DNA of 64,000 nt, from contig CM039516.1 of the NCBI GenBank assembly GCA_022432975.1, positions 29,714,051-29,778,050 on the forward strand, given 5' to 3'. Below, one piece after another: positions 30,834-42,681 of the stretch. Made by a program: the position numbers and the translations under genes. Position 1 is the stretch's first letter. Every line of letters begins with the position of its first letter. The DNA is from Begonia masoniana (lineage: Eukaryota; Streptophyta; Magnoliopsida; Cucurbitales; Begoniaceae). The notes under the pieces were generated by a model. The model made no database searches, was not told the DNA's origin, and saw only the letters and a program-made list of their open reading frames with translations.

Positions 30834-31420
30834 CTACAGAGAGAAGAAATGGAAATGGAAAACGATGCTTTAGAAAAAGTTACAGAGAGACGAAGAGGCA
30901 GGAAATGGAAAACGAGACGAAGAGGCAGGAAATGGAAAACGATGCTTTAGAAAAAGTTACAGAGAGACGAAGAGGCAGGAAATGGAAAACGATGCTTTAG
31001 AAAAAGTTACAGAGAGACGAAGAGGCAGGAAATGGAAAACGATGCTTTAGAAAAAGTTACAGAGAGAAGAAATGGAAATGGAAAACGATGCTTTAGAAAA
31101 AGTTACAGAGAGAAGAAATGGAAATGGAAAACGATGCTTTAGAAAAAGTTACAGAGAGACGAAGAGGCAGGAAATGGAAAACGATGCTTTAGAAAAAGTT
31201 ACAGAGAGACGAAGAGGCAGGAAATGGAAAACGATGCTTTAGAAAAAGTTACAGAGAGACGAAGAGGCAGGAAATGGAAAACGATGCTTTAGAAAAAGTT
31301 ACAGAGAGACGAAGAGGCAGGAAATGGAAAACGATGCTTTAGAAAAAGTTACAGAGAGACGAAGAGGCAGGAAATGGAAAACGATGCTTTAGAAAAAGTT
31401 ACAGAGAGACGAAGAGCGCC
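30834..31420. repeat. 50-bp minisatellite, about 12 units
   Basis: Units contain AGAGAGACGAAGAGGCAGG and AAATGGAAAACGATGCTTTA; period 50 bp, with 46-bp variants lacking part of the purine tract. Since 50 is not a multiple of 3, the open frames through it are not coding. Confidence 0.93.
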
Positions 31421-31864
31421 GCGTCTAATTCCGAGAGTGGTCGTGGTGGTCTTCGTCCTCAAGGGCACCTCCGTTCTGTTAGGTCGCGACTTTCATCCAC
31501 GGCGCCTCTACCTCGCTCTTCCGGCGGTCACCTCGAGTTGGTCACCTCGAGTTCGGTACTCCCCAATTTTTCTGTGTTCATCTGTATAGTCTAGGGTTTG
31601 AGGACTGGGGAGTGTAGTGCGACCAGGCGCGCAGGCAAGCGCGATAACAGAGCCGAAGTTCGAATCGCAGGGCAGTCCCTCCTCAGCGCTGGAGTCTGAC
31701 TCCGATTCGGACTTCGACTCTGGAGTCTGGAGGCTGGACACTGCGAAGAAAAGAGATGAAGAAGCAGTGATGAAGAAAAGTGATGAAAAACAGAAAAAGT
31801 AACGAAGAAGTCGGTTCTCCCACGGTTCCCCGTTCTTAGATCAATGGAACCAGGGACCGGACTG
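31421..31864. other. GC-rich unique part of hAT-like element
   Basis: Includes a Ser/Asp-rich open stretch around 31680-31790 (ALESDSDSDFDSGVWRLD). It could be a captured coding fragment, but nothing confirms it. Confidence 0.4.
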
Positions 31865-34680
31865 TAAAGACCCAGCCCAGCCCGATACGTAACGCCGTCG
31901 ACTGGGCCCAGCCCGATACGTATCGCCGTCAGCTGTTGGGCCTCCACTTAGCTCAAGTGGTACTCCTCACTTGTAGCCCAGGTACTTAACCCTGAGGTCC
32001 TGGGTTCGAGTGGGGAGGAAGGCAAAAATAACCTACAGGGGGGGAAAGACCGTAAGTGGAGGCCCAACAGCCGACGGCGATACGTATCGGGCTGGGCCCA
32101 GTCGACGGCGTTACGTATCGGGCTGGGCTGGGTCTTTACAAAAAAGGCACCTTTTTTGTAAAGACCCAGCCCAGCCCGCGGACGCACCGCCATCGACTGG
32201 GCCCAGCCCGATACGTATCGCCGTCAGCTGTTGGGCCTCCACTCACGGTCTCCCCCCCCCCCCCCCCCTGTAGGTTATTTTTGCCTTCCCCCCACTCGAA
32301 CCCAGGACCTCAGGGTTAAGTACCTGGGCTACAAGTGAGGAGTACCACTTGAGCTAGCTCAAGTGGTACTCCTCACTTGAGCCCAGGTACTTAACCCTGA
32401 GGTCCTGGGTTCGAGTGGGGGAAGGCAAAAACCCTCTTCAGGGGAGGGAAGATCATGAGTAGGCCCAACAGCTGACGGCGATACGTATCGGGCTGGGCCA
32501 GTCGATGCGGTGCGTCCGCGGGCTGGGCTGGGTCTTTACAAAAAGGCGCCTTTTTTGTAAAGACCCAGCCAGCCCGATACGTAACGCCGTCCGACTGGGC
32601 CCCAGCCCGATACGTATCGCCGTCAGCTGGTTGGGCCTCCACTCACGGTCCTTTCCCCCCTGTAGGTTATTTTTGCCTTCCCCCCACTCGAACCCAGACC
32701 TCAGGGTTAAGTACCTGGGCTACAAGTGAGGAGTACCATTTGAGCTAGACCCAACAGCTGACGGCGATACGTATCGGGCTGGGCCCAGTCGATGGCGGTG
32801 CGTCCGCGGGCTGGGCTGGGTCTTTACAAAAAAGGCGCCTTTTTTGTAAAGACCCAGCCCAGCCCGATACGTATCGCCGTCAGCTGTTGGGCCTCCACTC
32901 ACGGTCTCCCCCCCCCCCCCTGTAGGTTATTTTTGCCTTCCCCCCACTCGAACCCAGGACCTCAGGGTTAAGTACCTGGGCTACAAGTGAGGAGTACCAC
33001 TTGAGCTACTCCTTTTTTGTAAAGACCCAGCCCAGCCCGATACGTAACGCCGTCGACTGGGCCCAGCCCGATACGTATCGCCGTCAGCTGTTGGGCCTCC
33101 ACTCACGGTCTCCCCCCCCCCCCCTGTAGGTTATTTTTGCCTTCCCCCCACTCGAACCCAGGACCTCAGGGTTAAGTACCTGGGCTACAAGTGAGGAGTA
33201 CCACTTGAGCTACTCCTTTTTTGTAAAGACCCAGCCCAGCCCGATACGTAACGCCGTCGACTGGGCCCAGCCCGATACGTAACGCCGTCGACTGGGCCCA
33301 GCCCGATACGTAACGCCGTCGACTGGGCCCAGCCCGATACGTAACGCCGTCGACTGGGCCCAGCCCGATACGTAACGCCGTCGACTGGGCCCAGCCCGAT
33401 ACGTATCGCCGTCAGCTGTTGGGCCTCCACTCACGGTCTCCCCCCCCCCCCCTGTAGGTTATTTTTGCCTTCCCCCCACTCGAACCCAGGACCTCAGGGT
33501 TAAGTACCTGGGCTACAAGTGAGGAGTACCACTTGAGCTACTCCTTTTTTGTAAAGACCCAGCCCAGCCCGATACGTATCGGGCTGGGCTGGGTCTTTAC
33601 AAAAAAGGCACCTTTTTTTGTAAAGACCCAGCCCAGCCCGATACGTAACGCCGTCGACTGGGCCCAGCCCGATACGTATCGCCGTCAGCTGTTGGGCCTC
33701 CACTCACGGTCTCCCCCCCCCCCCCTGTAGGTTATTTTTGCCTTCCCCCCACTCGAACCCAGGACCTCAGGGTTAAGTACCTGGGCTACAAGTGAGGAGT
33801 ACCACTTGAGCTACTCCTTTTTTGTAAAGACCCAGCCCAGCCCGCGGACGCACCGCCATCGACTGGGCCCAGCCCGATACGTAACGCCGTCGACTGGGCC
33901 CAGCCCGATACGTAACGCCGTCGACTGGGCCCAGCCCGATACGTATCGCCGTCAGCTGTTGGGCCTCCACTCACGGTCTTTCCCCCCCCTGTAGGTTATT
34001 TTTGCCTTCCCCCCACTCGAACCCAGGACCTCAGGGACTTAAGTCTGGGCTACAAGTGAGGAGTACCATTTGAGCTAGACCCAACAGCTGACGGCGATAC
34101 GTATCGGGCTGGGCCCAGTCGATGGCGGTGCGTCCGCGGGCTGGGCTTGGTCTTTACAAAAAAGGCGCCTTTTTTGTAAAGACCCAGCCCAGCCCGATAC
34201 GTATCGCCGTCAGCTGTTGGGCCTCCACTCATGGTCTTTCCCCTCCCTGTAGGTTATTTTTGCCCTCCCCTCACTCGAACCCAGGACCTCAGGGTTAAGT
34301 ACCTGGGCTACAAGTGAGGAGTACCATTTGAGCTAGACCCAACAGCTGACGGCGATACGTATCGGGCTGGGCCCAGTCGATGGCGGTGCGTCCGCGGGCT
34401 GGGCTTGGTCTTTACAAAAAAGGCGCCTTTTTTGTAAAGACCCAGCCCAGCCCGATACGTATCGCCGTCAGCTGTTGGGCCTCCACTCATGGTCTTTCCC
34501 CTCCCTGTAGGTTATTTTTGCCTTCCCCCCACTCGAACCCAGGACCTCAGGGTTAAGTACCTGGGCTACAAGTGAGGAGTACCATTTGAGCTAGACCCAA
34601 CAGCTGACGGCGATACGTATCGCCGTCAGCTGTTGGGCCTCCACTCATGGTCTTTCCCCTCCCTTAGATCAATAGAACGG
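31865..34680. repeat. palindromic satellite-like array with tRNA-like Pol III boxes
   Basis: About ten units of roughly 250-270 bp in both orientations. Each combines (i) a 31-bp subrepeat containing CCCGATACGTAACGCCGTCG (five tandem copies at 33236-33395), (ii) a C-run, and (iii) a segment with TAGCTCAAGTGG (A-box like, 31949-31960) and GGTTCGAGTGG (B-box like, 32003-32013), as in tRNA-derived SINE heads. Unit junctions are perfect palindromes (for example 60 bp at 32807-32866). Recurrent open frames (PSRRRYVSGWAQ type) are products of the repeat. Confidence 0.85.
32807..32866. repeat. 60-bp perfect palindrome with no spacer
   Basis: Centre GGCGCC, flanked by A6/T6, then GTAAA/TTTAC and 16 bases of CTGGGC-type arms, perfectly complementary with no loop. 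Related but slightly imperfect versions occur near 34130-34190 and 34390-34450. Confidence 0.93.
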
Positions 34681-34692
34681 AACCGGTCCCTT

Positions 34693-35368
34693 GAGATAAG
34701 AAACGCCCAGACCCGGCCCGAACCGGTGGTCCAGTCCGGTCCACCGGTTCTGGGCCGGTTCTGCCCACCCCTATTTTTTCCCAAGAAGAGAAGGGAACGT
34801 AAAACAGAGACGAGATTGAGGTGAAAACGACACGCGATTGCACAAACAGGCGTCCATATGGGGGCCCTATGAAAAGTCGGCCATGAGCAAAGTAGATAAA
34901 ACTTTTAGTAAAAATTAAATTTTTTTTTATAGTATTATTAAATATTATTTTTAGACTTGTATTGCTAATTAAGGTTCTAACTAATTCTAAGAATACGAGT
35001 TCGGGCTCTAAAAAACGTAGCTTTATGAGATAAGAACCGCCCAAGAACCGGCCCGAACCGGTGGTCCAGTCCGGTCCACCGGTTCTGGGCCGGTTCTGCC
35101 CACCCCTATTTTTTCCCAAGAAGAGAAGGGAACGTAAAAACAGAGACGAGATTGAGGTGAAAACGACACGTCGATTGCACAAACAGGCGTCCATATGGGG
35201 GCCCTATGAAAAAGTCGGCCATGAGCAAAAGTAGATAAAACTTTTTAGTAAAAATTAAATTTTTTTTTATATTATTATTAAATATTATTTTTAGACTTGT
35301 ATTGCTAATTAAGGTTCTAACTAATTCTAAGAATACGAGTTCGGCTCTAAAAAACGTAGCTTTATGAA
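34693..35368. repeat. 334-bp tandem duplication of hAT end plus flank
   Basis: 34693-35026 and 35027-about 35368 are near-identical and each includes the hAT right end TGCCCACCCCTA (ends at 34773 and 35108) followed by the same flank TTTTTTCCCAAGAAGAG. The duplication therefore happened after the element inserted. Confidence 0.92.
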
Positions 35369-36776
35369 GAGTTTTCGACTATAAATTGTTTTGTTCCTAT
35401 TCAGGTATTCATGATCAAGAAATACTAAATTCTCTTTCGGATAAACCCGAAAGGAAAAAGGAAAGTTGAAATGCCGAGTACCTTTTTTCAGAACGTCCGA
35501 TGACGGTCATTGAATGAGGTGAATGAACAAATGGCGGGTTAGTTAATTACTATTCCCGACATAGATGTTTTTAATTTACGATGTTTGTCTCTTTTGTTTT
35601 TAATGTTGATTTCTAAAAAAAAAAAACTTATTGTTATTTATCACTTTTCTAGAAATAAGAACATATTAAATTATTAACTATTTGTCGTTAGTTTAACGGG
35701 ATATAAACATATGAAATAAGTAGGGGGATGCTGATTATCTGAATAAAAGATTAGATCTTTTTGTTGCGAATTGACCAATTATTCGACTTTTGTTATGTGT
35801 TTTCATAAAATAATACTCTTTGAATGAGGTTGTCACGAACAACATTATTGGTTATATGAATTTTTCGTTATCTGTCTCACTTAAAAAAAGTAGCACATAT
35901 GTAACACGATAGACATATTTACACGACATATTAATAACTTCTGCCTACAATCAAATCATCTAAAAATGGTTTATATGTGGTTTGAGTCGAGACATTGGAG
36001 ACACTGTCGAGTTACATCCACTAAAATCCCTGGACACGATTGTACAAATGCCTATAAAAGTTTAATACAAAGTCAAGACTCAAATATAAATTGGCTAAAT
36101 AGGTCCAACAAATAACATTAGATAATATGATAATAAAACTCGAAAAATAATTAAATTTGATCAAATTAAATCATTTAAATTTACAAAGTTTCCAATAAAA
36201 TCTAATATCTCACATAAAATAACTTTTCAAGAAAAATTAAATAAATAGGGGATATTGCACGTCGAGACTACTCCTATGACGACAACTAAAAATTTTCTTG
36301 ATTAAGCTCTGAAAGGAAAAAGTCGTTTGGAATGAGTTAGCTTAACTCAACAGGGATAAATCTTATTTCCAGCATTTAATCAAATTATTTGTATTCGTGC
36401 TTTGATAAAATGACAACATTATAAATTTATATTTAGAAAATGTGGAGAAGAGTTCCGGTCAAAATAATTCACTAATATGTAATGCGTAACTAAAATAATC
36501 TCTTTTGTACTGCGTAAAAGTCACGGTAAAATAGAGTCACTAACAGAGTCTACATACATCATGTCATAGACATATAAATAATAGCAAAATCATAAAAATA
36601 GACCTTGAAGTATGATGGTGTTTTCAACTCACACTTTAAGTTATTAATTTTGTAAATTGACACTTCAAATTTTGAAAAATTAACGTTGATACCTTGCTGT
36701 TAACTGCCGTCTTTTCTCTCCTCTCACTCTCTCTTTCCTCTCTCCATAAGCATCTTCATGTCCATAATAATCTTTG
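35369..36776. other. AT-rich intergenic DNA
   Basis: No gene, repeat family or terminal structure recognised. Confidence 0.6.
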
Positions 36777-36946
36777 TTAAGTTGGACTGACGTCCATCTC
36801 TTCGTCTTTTTCATCTGCCGCTTCTTCTGATGAATTGCCGATGGTGATGAATGACTTTTGGCAAGCATTGGTGAGAAGCTCCGTCAATTGTCTACCATTG
36901 CTAGGGAACTTGGAGTTCTTGAAGTGATCTTTCAAAGCTTCCAAGC
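36777..36946 (-). other. last exon of an unidentified gene
   Basis: After an AG acceptor at 36947-36948 the minus strand reads LEALKDHFKNSKFPSNGRQL, TELLTNACQKSFITIGNS and an acidic tail ending MDVSPT, TAA. Clean open exon with a plausible C-terminus, but I do not recognise the family. Confidence 0.4.
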
Positions 36947-37990
36947 CTACATAAAACCGCCATTAAAGAAAGAAAATCAAGATCAGAAACAAAAATAAAA
37001 CATTTTTTTTTCATCTCTCCTTGATTGAGTAACGACAGAGAAACTGCATTCTAGCGTAGGTAACTTTGACAGATTTTTCTGGAATGAAAACCTCCCATTG
37101 TTGTTTCTCCTCTTCCTCGCCAATCTGCTTGTTTCAGTGAATACAGTGGTTATAACATTTTTTTTTTCAATTGAATACTCGGCTAACAAATATTTTATTT
37201 ATTATTGAAAAAGCAACAATAATACCAAGGTGAACTTAATTAAACATATGCTTGATTTTTTTAAGGATAATAATCAATTTAAACCTCAAACTATGAGGTT
37301 TTTTAAAACACCTCGTAAAGTATCAAATCTAACAAATTAAACCTCAAACTATCCAAAACCTAATAAACCAAACCCTGTCAGGCTCTCAATTTTTGAAAAC
37401 GGGGGCCATTTTCATTTTTTGCCTAGAACGGGGGGAGGGGGTTGATGTTGGGGGTGGAGACCCCCCTTAAACGTGCGGTGTACGTACATTTAAAACAGGG
37501 TCCGTTTCTGGAATCGGGCCCCCATTTCACGGGCCAACAGTAATGGAGAAAATGGGGGGCTGCTTCCTGGAATGGCCACCCATTTTTTGCATTATTTATT
37601 GATAACAGGTGGCCATTTTCTAAAATGGGGGACTGATTTTCGAAATTATATAAGGAGTCGGCTCTCCATTCTTCGTCACTGACTCTCGAAAACTCTAAAA
37701 CTTCTACACTATTTTCTTGCTCCCTCGTATTTTCTATGTTTTAGCGACATTGATGGATTCTGATTGAAGTAGATCAGTTGATTTAGACGAGACGACAACC
37801 TGTGATGCCAATATGGACTGGTATGCGATGTCACTTCCATATATGGTGATATTCAAGAATTCAATCACACTGAAGGTAACGAAGAAATAGAGGTGCATTT
37901 GACCTAAAAAATTCTAGACGATGAGCTTCGAACACCGGTTAACTCAGATGATAACGAGGTGGAAAACATACTGGTAATAGAAAAAATTTT
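36947..37990. other. transposon-flank-like DNA
   Basis: 37255-37390 has the CCTCAAACTATGAGG type of sequence seen at Mutator-like ends. 37390-37620 is rich in G runs and repeats a GGCCATTTTC phrase. No intact gene. Confidence 0.45.
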
Positions 37991-38700
37991 GATGGGCTTT
38001 TTTTTGGGAGAAAATGTAGTTCTTTAAGTGAAATTAGAGATGAAATAGTAGATTATGCACTGAAAAATGGTTATGGGATCAAATTCGCTAAAAACGGATC
38101 TTGGCGTCTGATAGCGGAAGTCTGCAAAGCCGGATGTGATTGGCAATTGCATGCTTCAAAGATGTATAACGAGCTTACATTTCAAATAAAAAGTTTCACC
38201 TATTTTCACAACTGTGCAAGAAAAATGGAGAATCGACACGCTACTGCAAAAAATGTGGCAAATAATTATTTGAATAGATTCAAAAGTCAACCTACGTGGG
38301 AAATCTCTTCCATTATCGAGACAGTGAGGGAGGATTTTAATGTGAACATTACACTCACCCTCACTAAAAGAGCAAGAAGCGAACCTCGAAAACTTAGTGA
38401 CGGGAGGGCGACGAACAATTCAAGCTACTGCATTCGTAAGCAGCAGAAATACTTAGATCAAATTTGGGTAGCACATTGAAAATACATGGTTACCCGGTGG
38501 ACTCTGGCCGGAATCAGGCGTGCGTATTTGAAAGAATTTACATGTGTATGGCTGCTTGCAAGGTAGATTTGATGTAGTATGGTAGACGTATTATCTGTTT
38601 AGATGGTTGTCATATGAAAGACTCGTGTCCCGACTAATTACTCACAGTCATCAGTGTTGATGGAAACGTTGAAATATATCCCGTTGCAGTTGTCAACGTG
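37991..38700 (+). pseudogene. Mutator-like (MULE) transposase remnant
   Basis: A broken frame reads EIRDEIVDYALKNGYGIKFA, CKAGCDWQLHASKM, LTFQIKSFTYFHNCARK, ATAKNVANNYLNRF, then in shifted frames KQQKYLDQIW, WTLAGIRRAYL and LDGCHMKDS near 38600. This is the N-terminal zinc/MuDR region followed by the start of the DDE core (the first Asp in LDGCH) of plant MULE transposases. Stops and frame shifts occur from about 38380, and the rest of the core is missing. Confidence 0.85.
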
Positions 38701-39045
38701 AAAATCACGAATATCGTTTGATATTTTTTTAAATTAATTTATAAAATGAAGAATGAACGAGGAATATTTAAAAAATTTCCAAACGATATTGAATTTACTT
38801 GAAAACTTTCTCACATATTTACCATATCATAAAAAGATAATCGGAAAATTTTAAGAATTTCCTAACACTTGTAAGATTTATTATAGTTGTTTTACGTCTA
38901 TTTTATAAAATAATTAACTAAAATTACAATAAATAGTACAAGTGTTAGAAAATCACGAAAATTTCAAGATTATTTTCCTATGATGTGTGAACATGTGGTA
39001 AAATTTTCAAGTAAATCCAATATTGTTTGATATTTTTATAAAATT
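38700..39045. mobile_element. palindromic MITE-like element
   Basis: AAACGATATTGAATTTACTTG (two fragments) and its complement occur at the two ends, and the centre AATAGTACAAGTGTTAGAAA mirrors TTTCCTAACACTTGTAAG, so the whole is an imperfect inverted repeat of about 340 bp. Two related copies lie inside the fold-back element at 46192. Confidence 0.75.
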
Positions 39046-39099
39046 AATGTTGTAAATTCTTTACGTTCTTTTTAGTTCATTGTTTCCTTATTTCTTAAG

Positions 39100-39586
39100 C
39101 CAGACAACGAAAATCGGAAAACACAAACACACACAGCCAACACAAATATTTTACCGTGGTTCACCGATAAATCCGGCTACATCCACGTTGAGCTCCACAG
39201 GAGGAACTCGTGCACTATAATTGATGATTGTACAATAGACAGAAGAACAAGAGATGAGAAAGATGAGAAACACGAAACCTAACTGGATGCTCGAACTCAA
39301 CCTGGTTCGAGCCCTAGAAATCTTCCTGCCTCTAGCAATCAAGATGATCGCCCACCAGATCCAAGGCTCGCCTCCTCTTTCGTCGTCGCCGACTTCTGTG
39401 GAACCGAGAGCACTCGGGAGCCAAGAAATCGCTTCCTCTTTCTGCCCTCGCACCCTCTCTATTTTTCTTTCTGGAACTATTATTTTTAACTTCCCAGAAC
39501 CCTCTCTTTATTTCTATTCTTTTATACAACATATTAATAAAAGATAAAGGGCTTGGGCTTCATGATTATTGGGCTTCACACAACAA
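39100..39586 (-). repeat. copia LTR (3' LTR of minus-strand element)
   Basis: On the minus strand the LTR begins TGTTGTGTGAAGCCC directly after the purine tract CAAGGTAGAGAT (39587-39598). It contains the TTCACCGATAAATCCGGC type of sequence found in plant copia LTRs. The far end is uncertain. Confidence 0.65.
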
Positions 39587-39797
39587 TCTCTACCTTGAAG
39601 ACCAATCTACAACCTAACCACCAACACATAGTGCACGAACTCCTACAACTGCTTTGCAGCTCGGACCGATGAAGGTCAGTTAACAAATACCAAATTCAAG
39701 CAATGCTTGAACTTGGTATTTGAAATAATCTTTGTGCCCATGTCTGCAGGATTGTCTTCTGTTGGTATCTTCAACAAATTCACAACATTAATAGAAA

Positions 39798-40400
39798 TCA
39801 AATCTCTAATAAAATAATATCTAACATTAATATGTTTAGTTCTTTCATATATACAGGATTTCTACTAAGAAGTATCGCACTCTGATTATCGCAATAAATA
39901 ACAGAAATAGAGTTTAGCAACTTAGCTTCCTTTAGTAGACCTTGCAACCACACAGCTTCCTTCATAGCATCTGCAATTGCTATATACTCCGCCTCCGTAG
40001 TGGACAACGCTACCATGGGTTGTAATTGTGGCTTCCACACAATACAATTCCTGCCCAACGTGAAACAGTAAGTTGTAGTTGAGTTCTCCTCATCCCTGGT
40101 ACCTGCAAAATTAGCATCTACAAATCCCACAAGATCAAATGCAGTAGTTCTATTACTATAGCACAGACCAACATCTATTGTACTATTTATGTATGCTACA
40201 ACCCACTTCCAGGCTACCCAATGATCATACCCAGGATTTGACATAAACCTACTAAATAAAGATATAGCAAATGACAAATCTGGCCTAGTACTGATCGTAG
40301 CATACATGACTGATCCTATCACATTAGAGTAAGGAATATTCTCCATCTTAATCAGCTCCAAAGTCTTGTTGACATCTAAGGAATTCATCTCCTCCTTCAT
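39798..40400 (-). pseudogene. Ty1/copia RT end and RNase H fragment
   Basis: 200 residues: a gap joins MKEEMNSLDVNKT (start of RT) to IPYSNVIGSVMYATISTRPD, and then RNase H follows (FVDANFAGTRDEENSTT, ALSTTEAEYIAIADAMKEAV, IYCDNQSAILLSRNPVY). The catalytic YxDD region of RT has been deleted. The C-terminal part diverges before the usual H-RTKHI helix. Same orientation as the LTR at 39100. Confidence 0.92.
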
Positions 40401-41034
40401 GGCACCCAGCCATTTGTCAAAATCAGTAGAACTAATAGCTTCTTGATAGCTATTCGGTTTACTTTGGGAACAACCTTAGTCAATTTCCATGAATCAAAAT
40501 TTTTTGGAATTGACAGGATACTATAGAAGGTCTGTGAGTGAAGTTTCGAGGTTAGTAACACCAGTACTATGCTTACTAGAAAAGGTGCAATGGTTGAAAA
40601 AAATGAACAGTGTAAATGTAACACTCGAAGTTTCGTACATTTATCCTTAAAATATTTTGTACAATACTTGGGTATTATGTAAAGTATTTTTGACACGTCA
40701 CATGGAAACCCGTGAGCGTCTTAGTAAAGTGGCATTTGAATTGTTAAAGAAAAAGTTGATATCACCACATATCCTTATTATTTCAAAAAAATGAGTAGGA
40801 TACACCGTTTATTATGATGTTTTATTGCAAAGGTTGGGTTGTGGGGCCTATGCAAAATGACCAAGTCGTAGCTAATGAGTTTAGACAATTAAAGACTCAC
40901 AAATGCACCAATCCAACACATCATTTAGAATCGATAGCCAAAGGTCTGTTTTTAAGCACTGAAGATATTATTTATATGGTGAAACATTTGAGATATTTTA
41001 TAAAGTTTCAAATATTTGTTTGTCCAAAAGAAAT
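40401..41034. other. copia debris and unassigned DNA
   Basis: 40401-40480 still reads as the copia segment upstream of the deletion (AISSTDFDKWLGAMKEE). Beyond that nothing is recognised. Confidence 0.5.
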
Positions 41035-41277
41035 TTAATCAGAGACATGAGCAATAAATGAAATTTCTAGAGGACCATGGTTATACACTCCATACCATAG
41101 GGAAGGCCAACATTTTAGTTTCTCCATCACATACAGATCAATACAGTTCACCAGATCTCTATGTCCATCAGGAGGCAAAATAGTATGGGTTATCATATTG
41201 TGAATAACCCGAGCTTTGAGGTTCAAGTCTTTTGATCTTGGCTTCACGAACCCGACGATGTTAGAATTGCGGTGCAT
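41035..41277 (-). pseudogene. plant retrotransposon-associated protein fragment
   Basis: Eighty residues containing KARVIHNMITHTILPPDGHR and LVNCIDLYVMEKL. This resembles a domain found in proteins linked to plant Athila-type and other transposons (rIHn-i-h-l-P), but the match is short. Confidence 0.35.
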
Positions 41278-42014
41278 TATTATGAGGAACTCTAATCCTT
41301 CTACCGATCTGAAAAATTCAGTCTTGATGGACGTGGTAGTATCTGTCTACGTCCATCTCTCCTGTAGAAAACCCAATCATTTCATTAATCGCGTCTGGAG
41401 TGATGACCATCTCTGTACCAATTACGTACGTCTTCAACGTCCCATACCTCACAGTAGCGTTCTAGTTCGAATAAAACAAGTGAACAATTTTGTCCCTATA
41501 ATAGTTTAAGGTTTAATTCAAATGTTTAATTTCAAAATTCAAAATTTTTTCAAATCAACTAAGTCAATAACCTAATCTCAGATTTTTTTCTCTGAAAAAT
41601 CAAATAAAAATCAAGGAAAATTCGAATGAACTTAGCCTGAACAAGAGTTGTTTTTATTTTTATTTACTTTGTAATGGCAAACAACAGTTAAAGTTACAAA
41701 ATGAGTGGAAGTAGATTTGAAAATAATCTCGATTTCTTTGACTATCCAATAAATCTGTCTTCTTCTCTTTTAATGCATGGTAGTATTATTTAATCTAATT
41801 CTCCGCATCTGTTTACCCTACTACATTTTCAGCCCTTGTTTTTTTCACTAAATTTCAATATTTGGTGATGACACAATCAACAGGCCACAAAGGCAACGGA
41901 ATTGGCTTTAAAGGACAACAAACAATTGATGGTTCGTTTGGGTAGTTTCAATTTAGTTACTAGGCAGTAAAGAATCGCATAAGGAATTTTCTGATTGAAC
42001 AGTGTTTGCTGCAG
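41278..42014. other. intron-like DNA upstream of DUF1995 exon
   Basis: AT-rich, ending with a GTTTGCTGCAG acceptor. No other feature. Confidence 0.5.
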
Positions 42015-42632
42015 GAGATTGAGTTTCCGACTGCTGGACTAGAATCTGTACCAGGTTGGCAGGTTCTATATGCCAGCACAATGGTTTTTCTCCTTCAGTT
42101 TTTTTTTTTTTTTTTTTTTTTAATCACTAGTAGTCCATTTATCCTTCTATTTCAGGTGATGGTGAAGGTGGAATAGAATTGACTGAAAGCATGTCATTAA
42201 TTCGTGAATTTTGTGATCAGCTTATACGTCCAGAGAAAGCTGCACTAACTAGAGTGGTATTGTTCTAACCATGTATCATTTTACCTAATCGCAATTCGTC
42301 TTCCCCCAACAATATCTTTAGTGTCATAGCAGTGTGTTTCCAACACTTTTCAAAGTTTAAATAAATTTTGATGTTATGTTGCTTTGCGAATTTGGCTTGA
42401 ATTTAATATTTGTTTTATCCTTCACACAAAGATTTTCAGTTTTTTCCAGAGGCCAATGAAGTTAAATTCGCTAAACATTCAGTATTTGAGGGAGCTCGCA
42501 TTAAGTTGGATTACCTAACGAAGCCATCATTTTTTGAAGATTTTGGTTTTGTTGAAAAAGTGAAAATGGCTGACCGTGTGAATTCAAAAGATGAGCTGTT
42601 CTTAGTTTGCCTACCCTTATTTTAATGTCATG
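42015..42632 (+). pseudogene. DUF1995 (LPA3-like chloroplast protein) gene fragment, three exons
   Basis: Exons 42015-42054 (EIEFPTAGLESVP), 42156-42256 (GGIELTESMSLIREFCDQLI) and 42440-42632 (FFPEANEVKFAKHSVFEGAR, YLTKPSFFEDFGFVEKVKM) have matching splice phases and sit between good AG/GT sites. The family covers plastid proteins including a photosystem II accumulation factor. A one-base gain in the T run at 42606-42608 shifts the frame and gives a stop just before the exon end. First and last parts of the gene are missing. Confidence 0.8.
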
Positions 42633-42681
42633 GTAAGTTGAGCATTCTCTTTCATGTTTATTAGTTGTTTCTTCATCATCA

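Larger units (their letters stand above)
30691..34773. mobile_element. non-autonomous hAT-like element filled with repeats
   Basis: Perfect 12-bp inverted ends, TAGGGGTGGGCA and TGCCCACCCCTA, extend into GC-rich subterminal repeats of the CCGGTTC type, as in plant hAT elements. Flanking 8-mers are ATTTTTCC (30683-30690) and TTTTTTCC (34774-34781), one mismatch, matching the 8-bp hAT duplication. No transposase. The interior is a 50-bp minisatellite followed by a 2.8-kb palindromic array. Confidence 0.72.

Noticed and set aside
31949..32013. A tRNA gene
   Set aside because: A- and B-box-like motifs are present, but no acceptor stem or cloverleaf could be drawn; SINE-like at best.
31865..34680. 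Many similar open frames (QLTAIRIGLGPVDGVTYRAG type) on both strands
   Set aside because: They follow the 31-bp and 250-bp repeats in every frame and have no start context; a repeat artefact, not a gene family.
37390..37620. G-rich stretch as a quadruplex regulatory element
   Set aside because: G runs are irregular and look like decayed transposon flank; no consistent pattern of four close runs.
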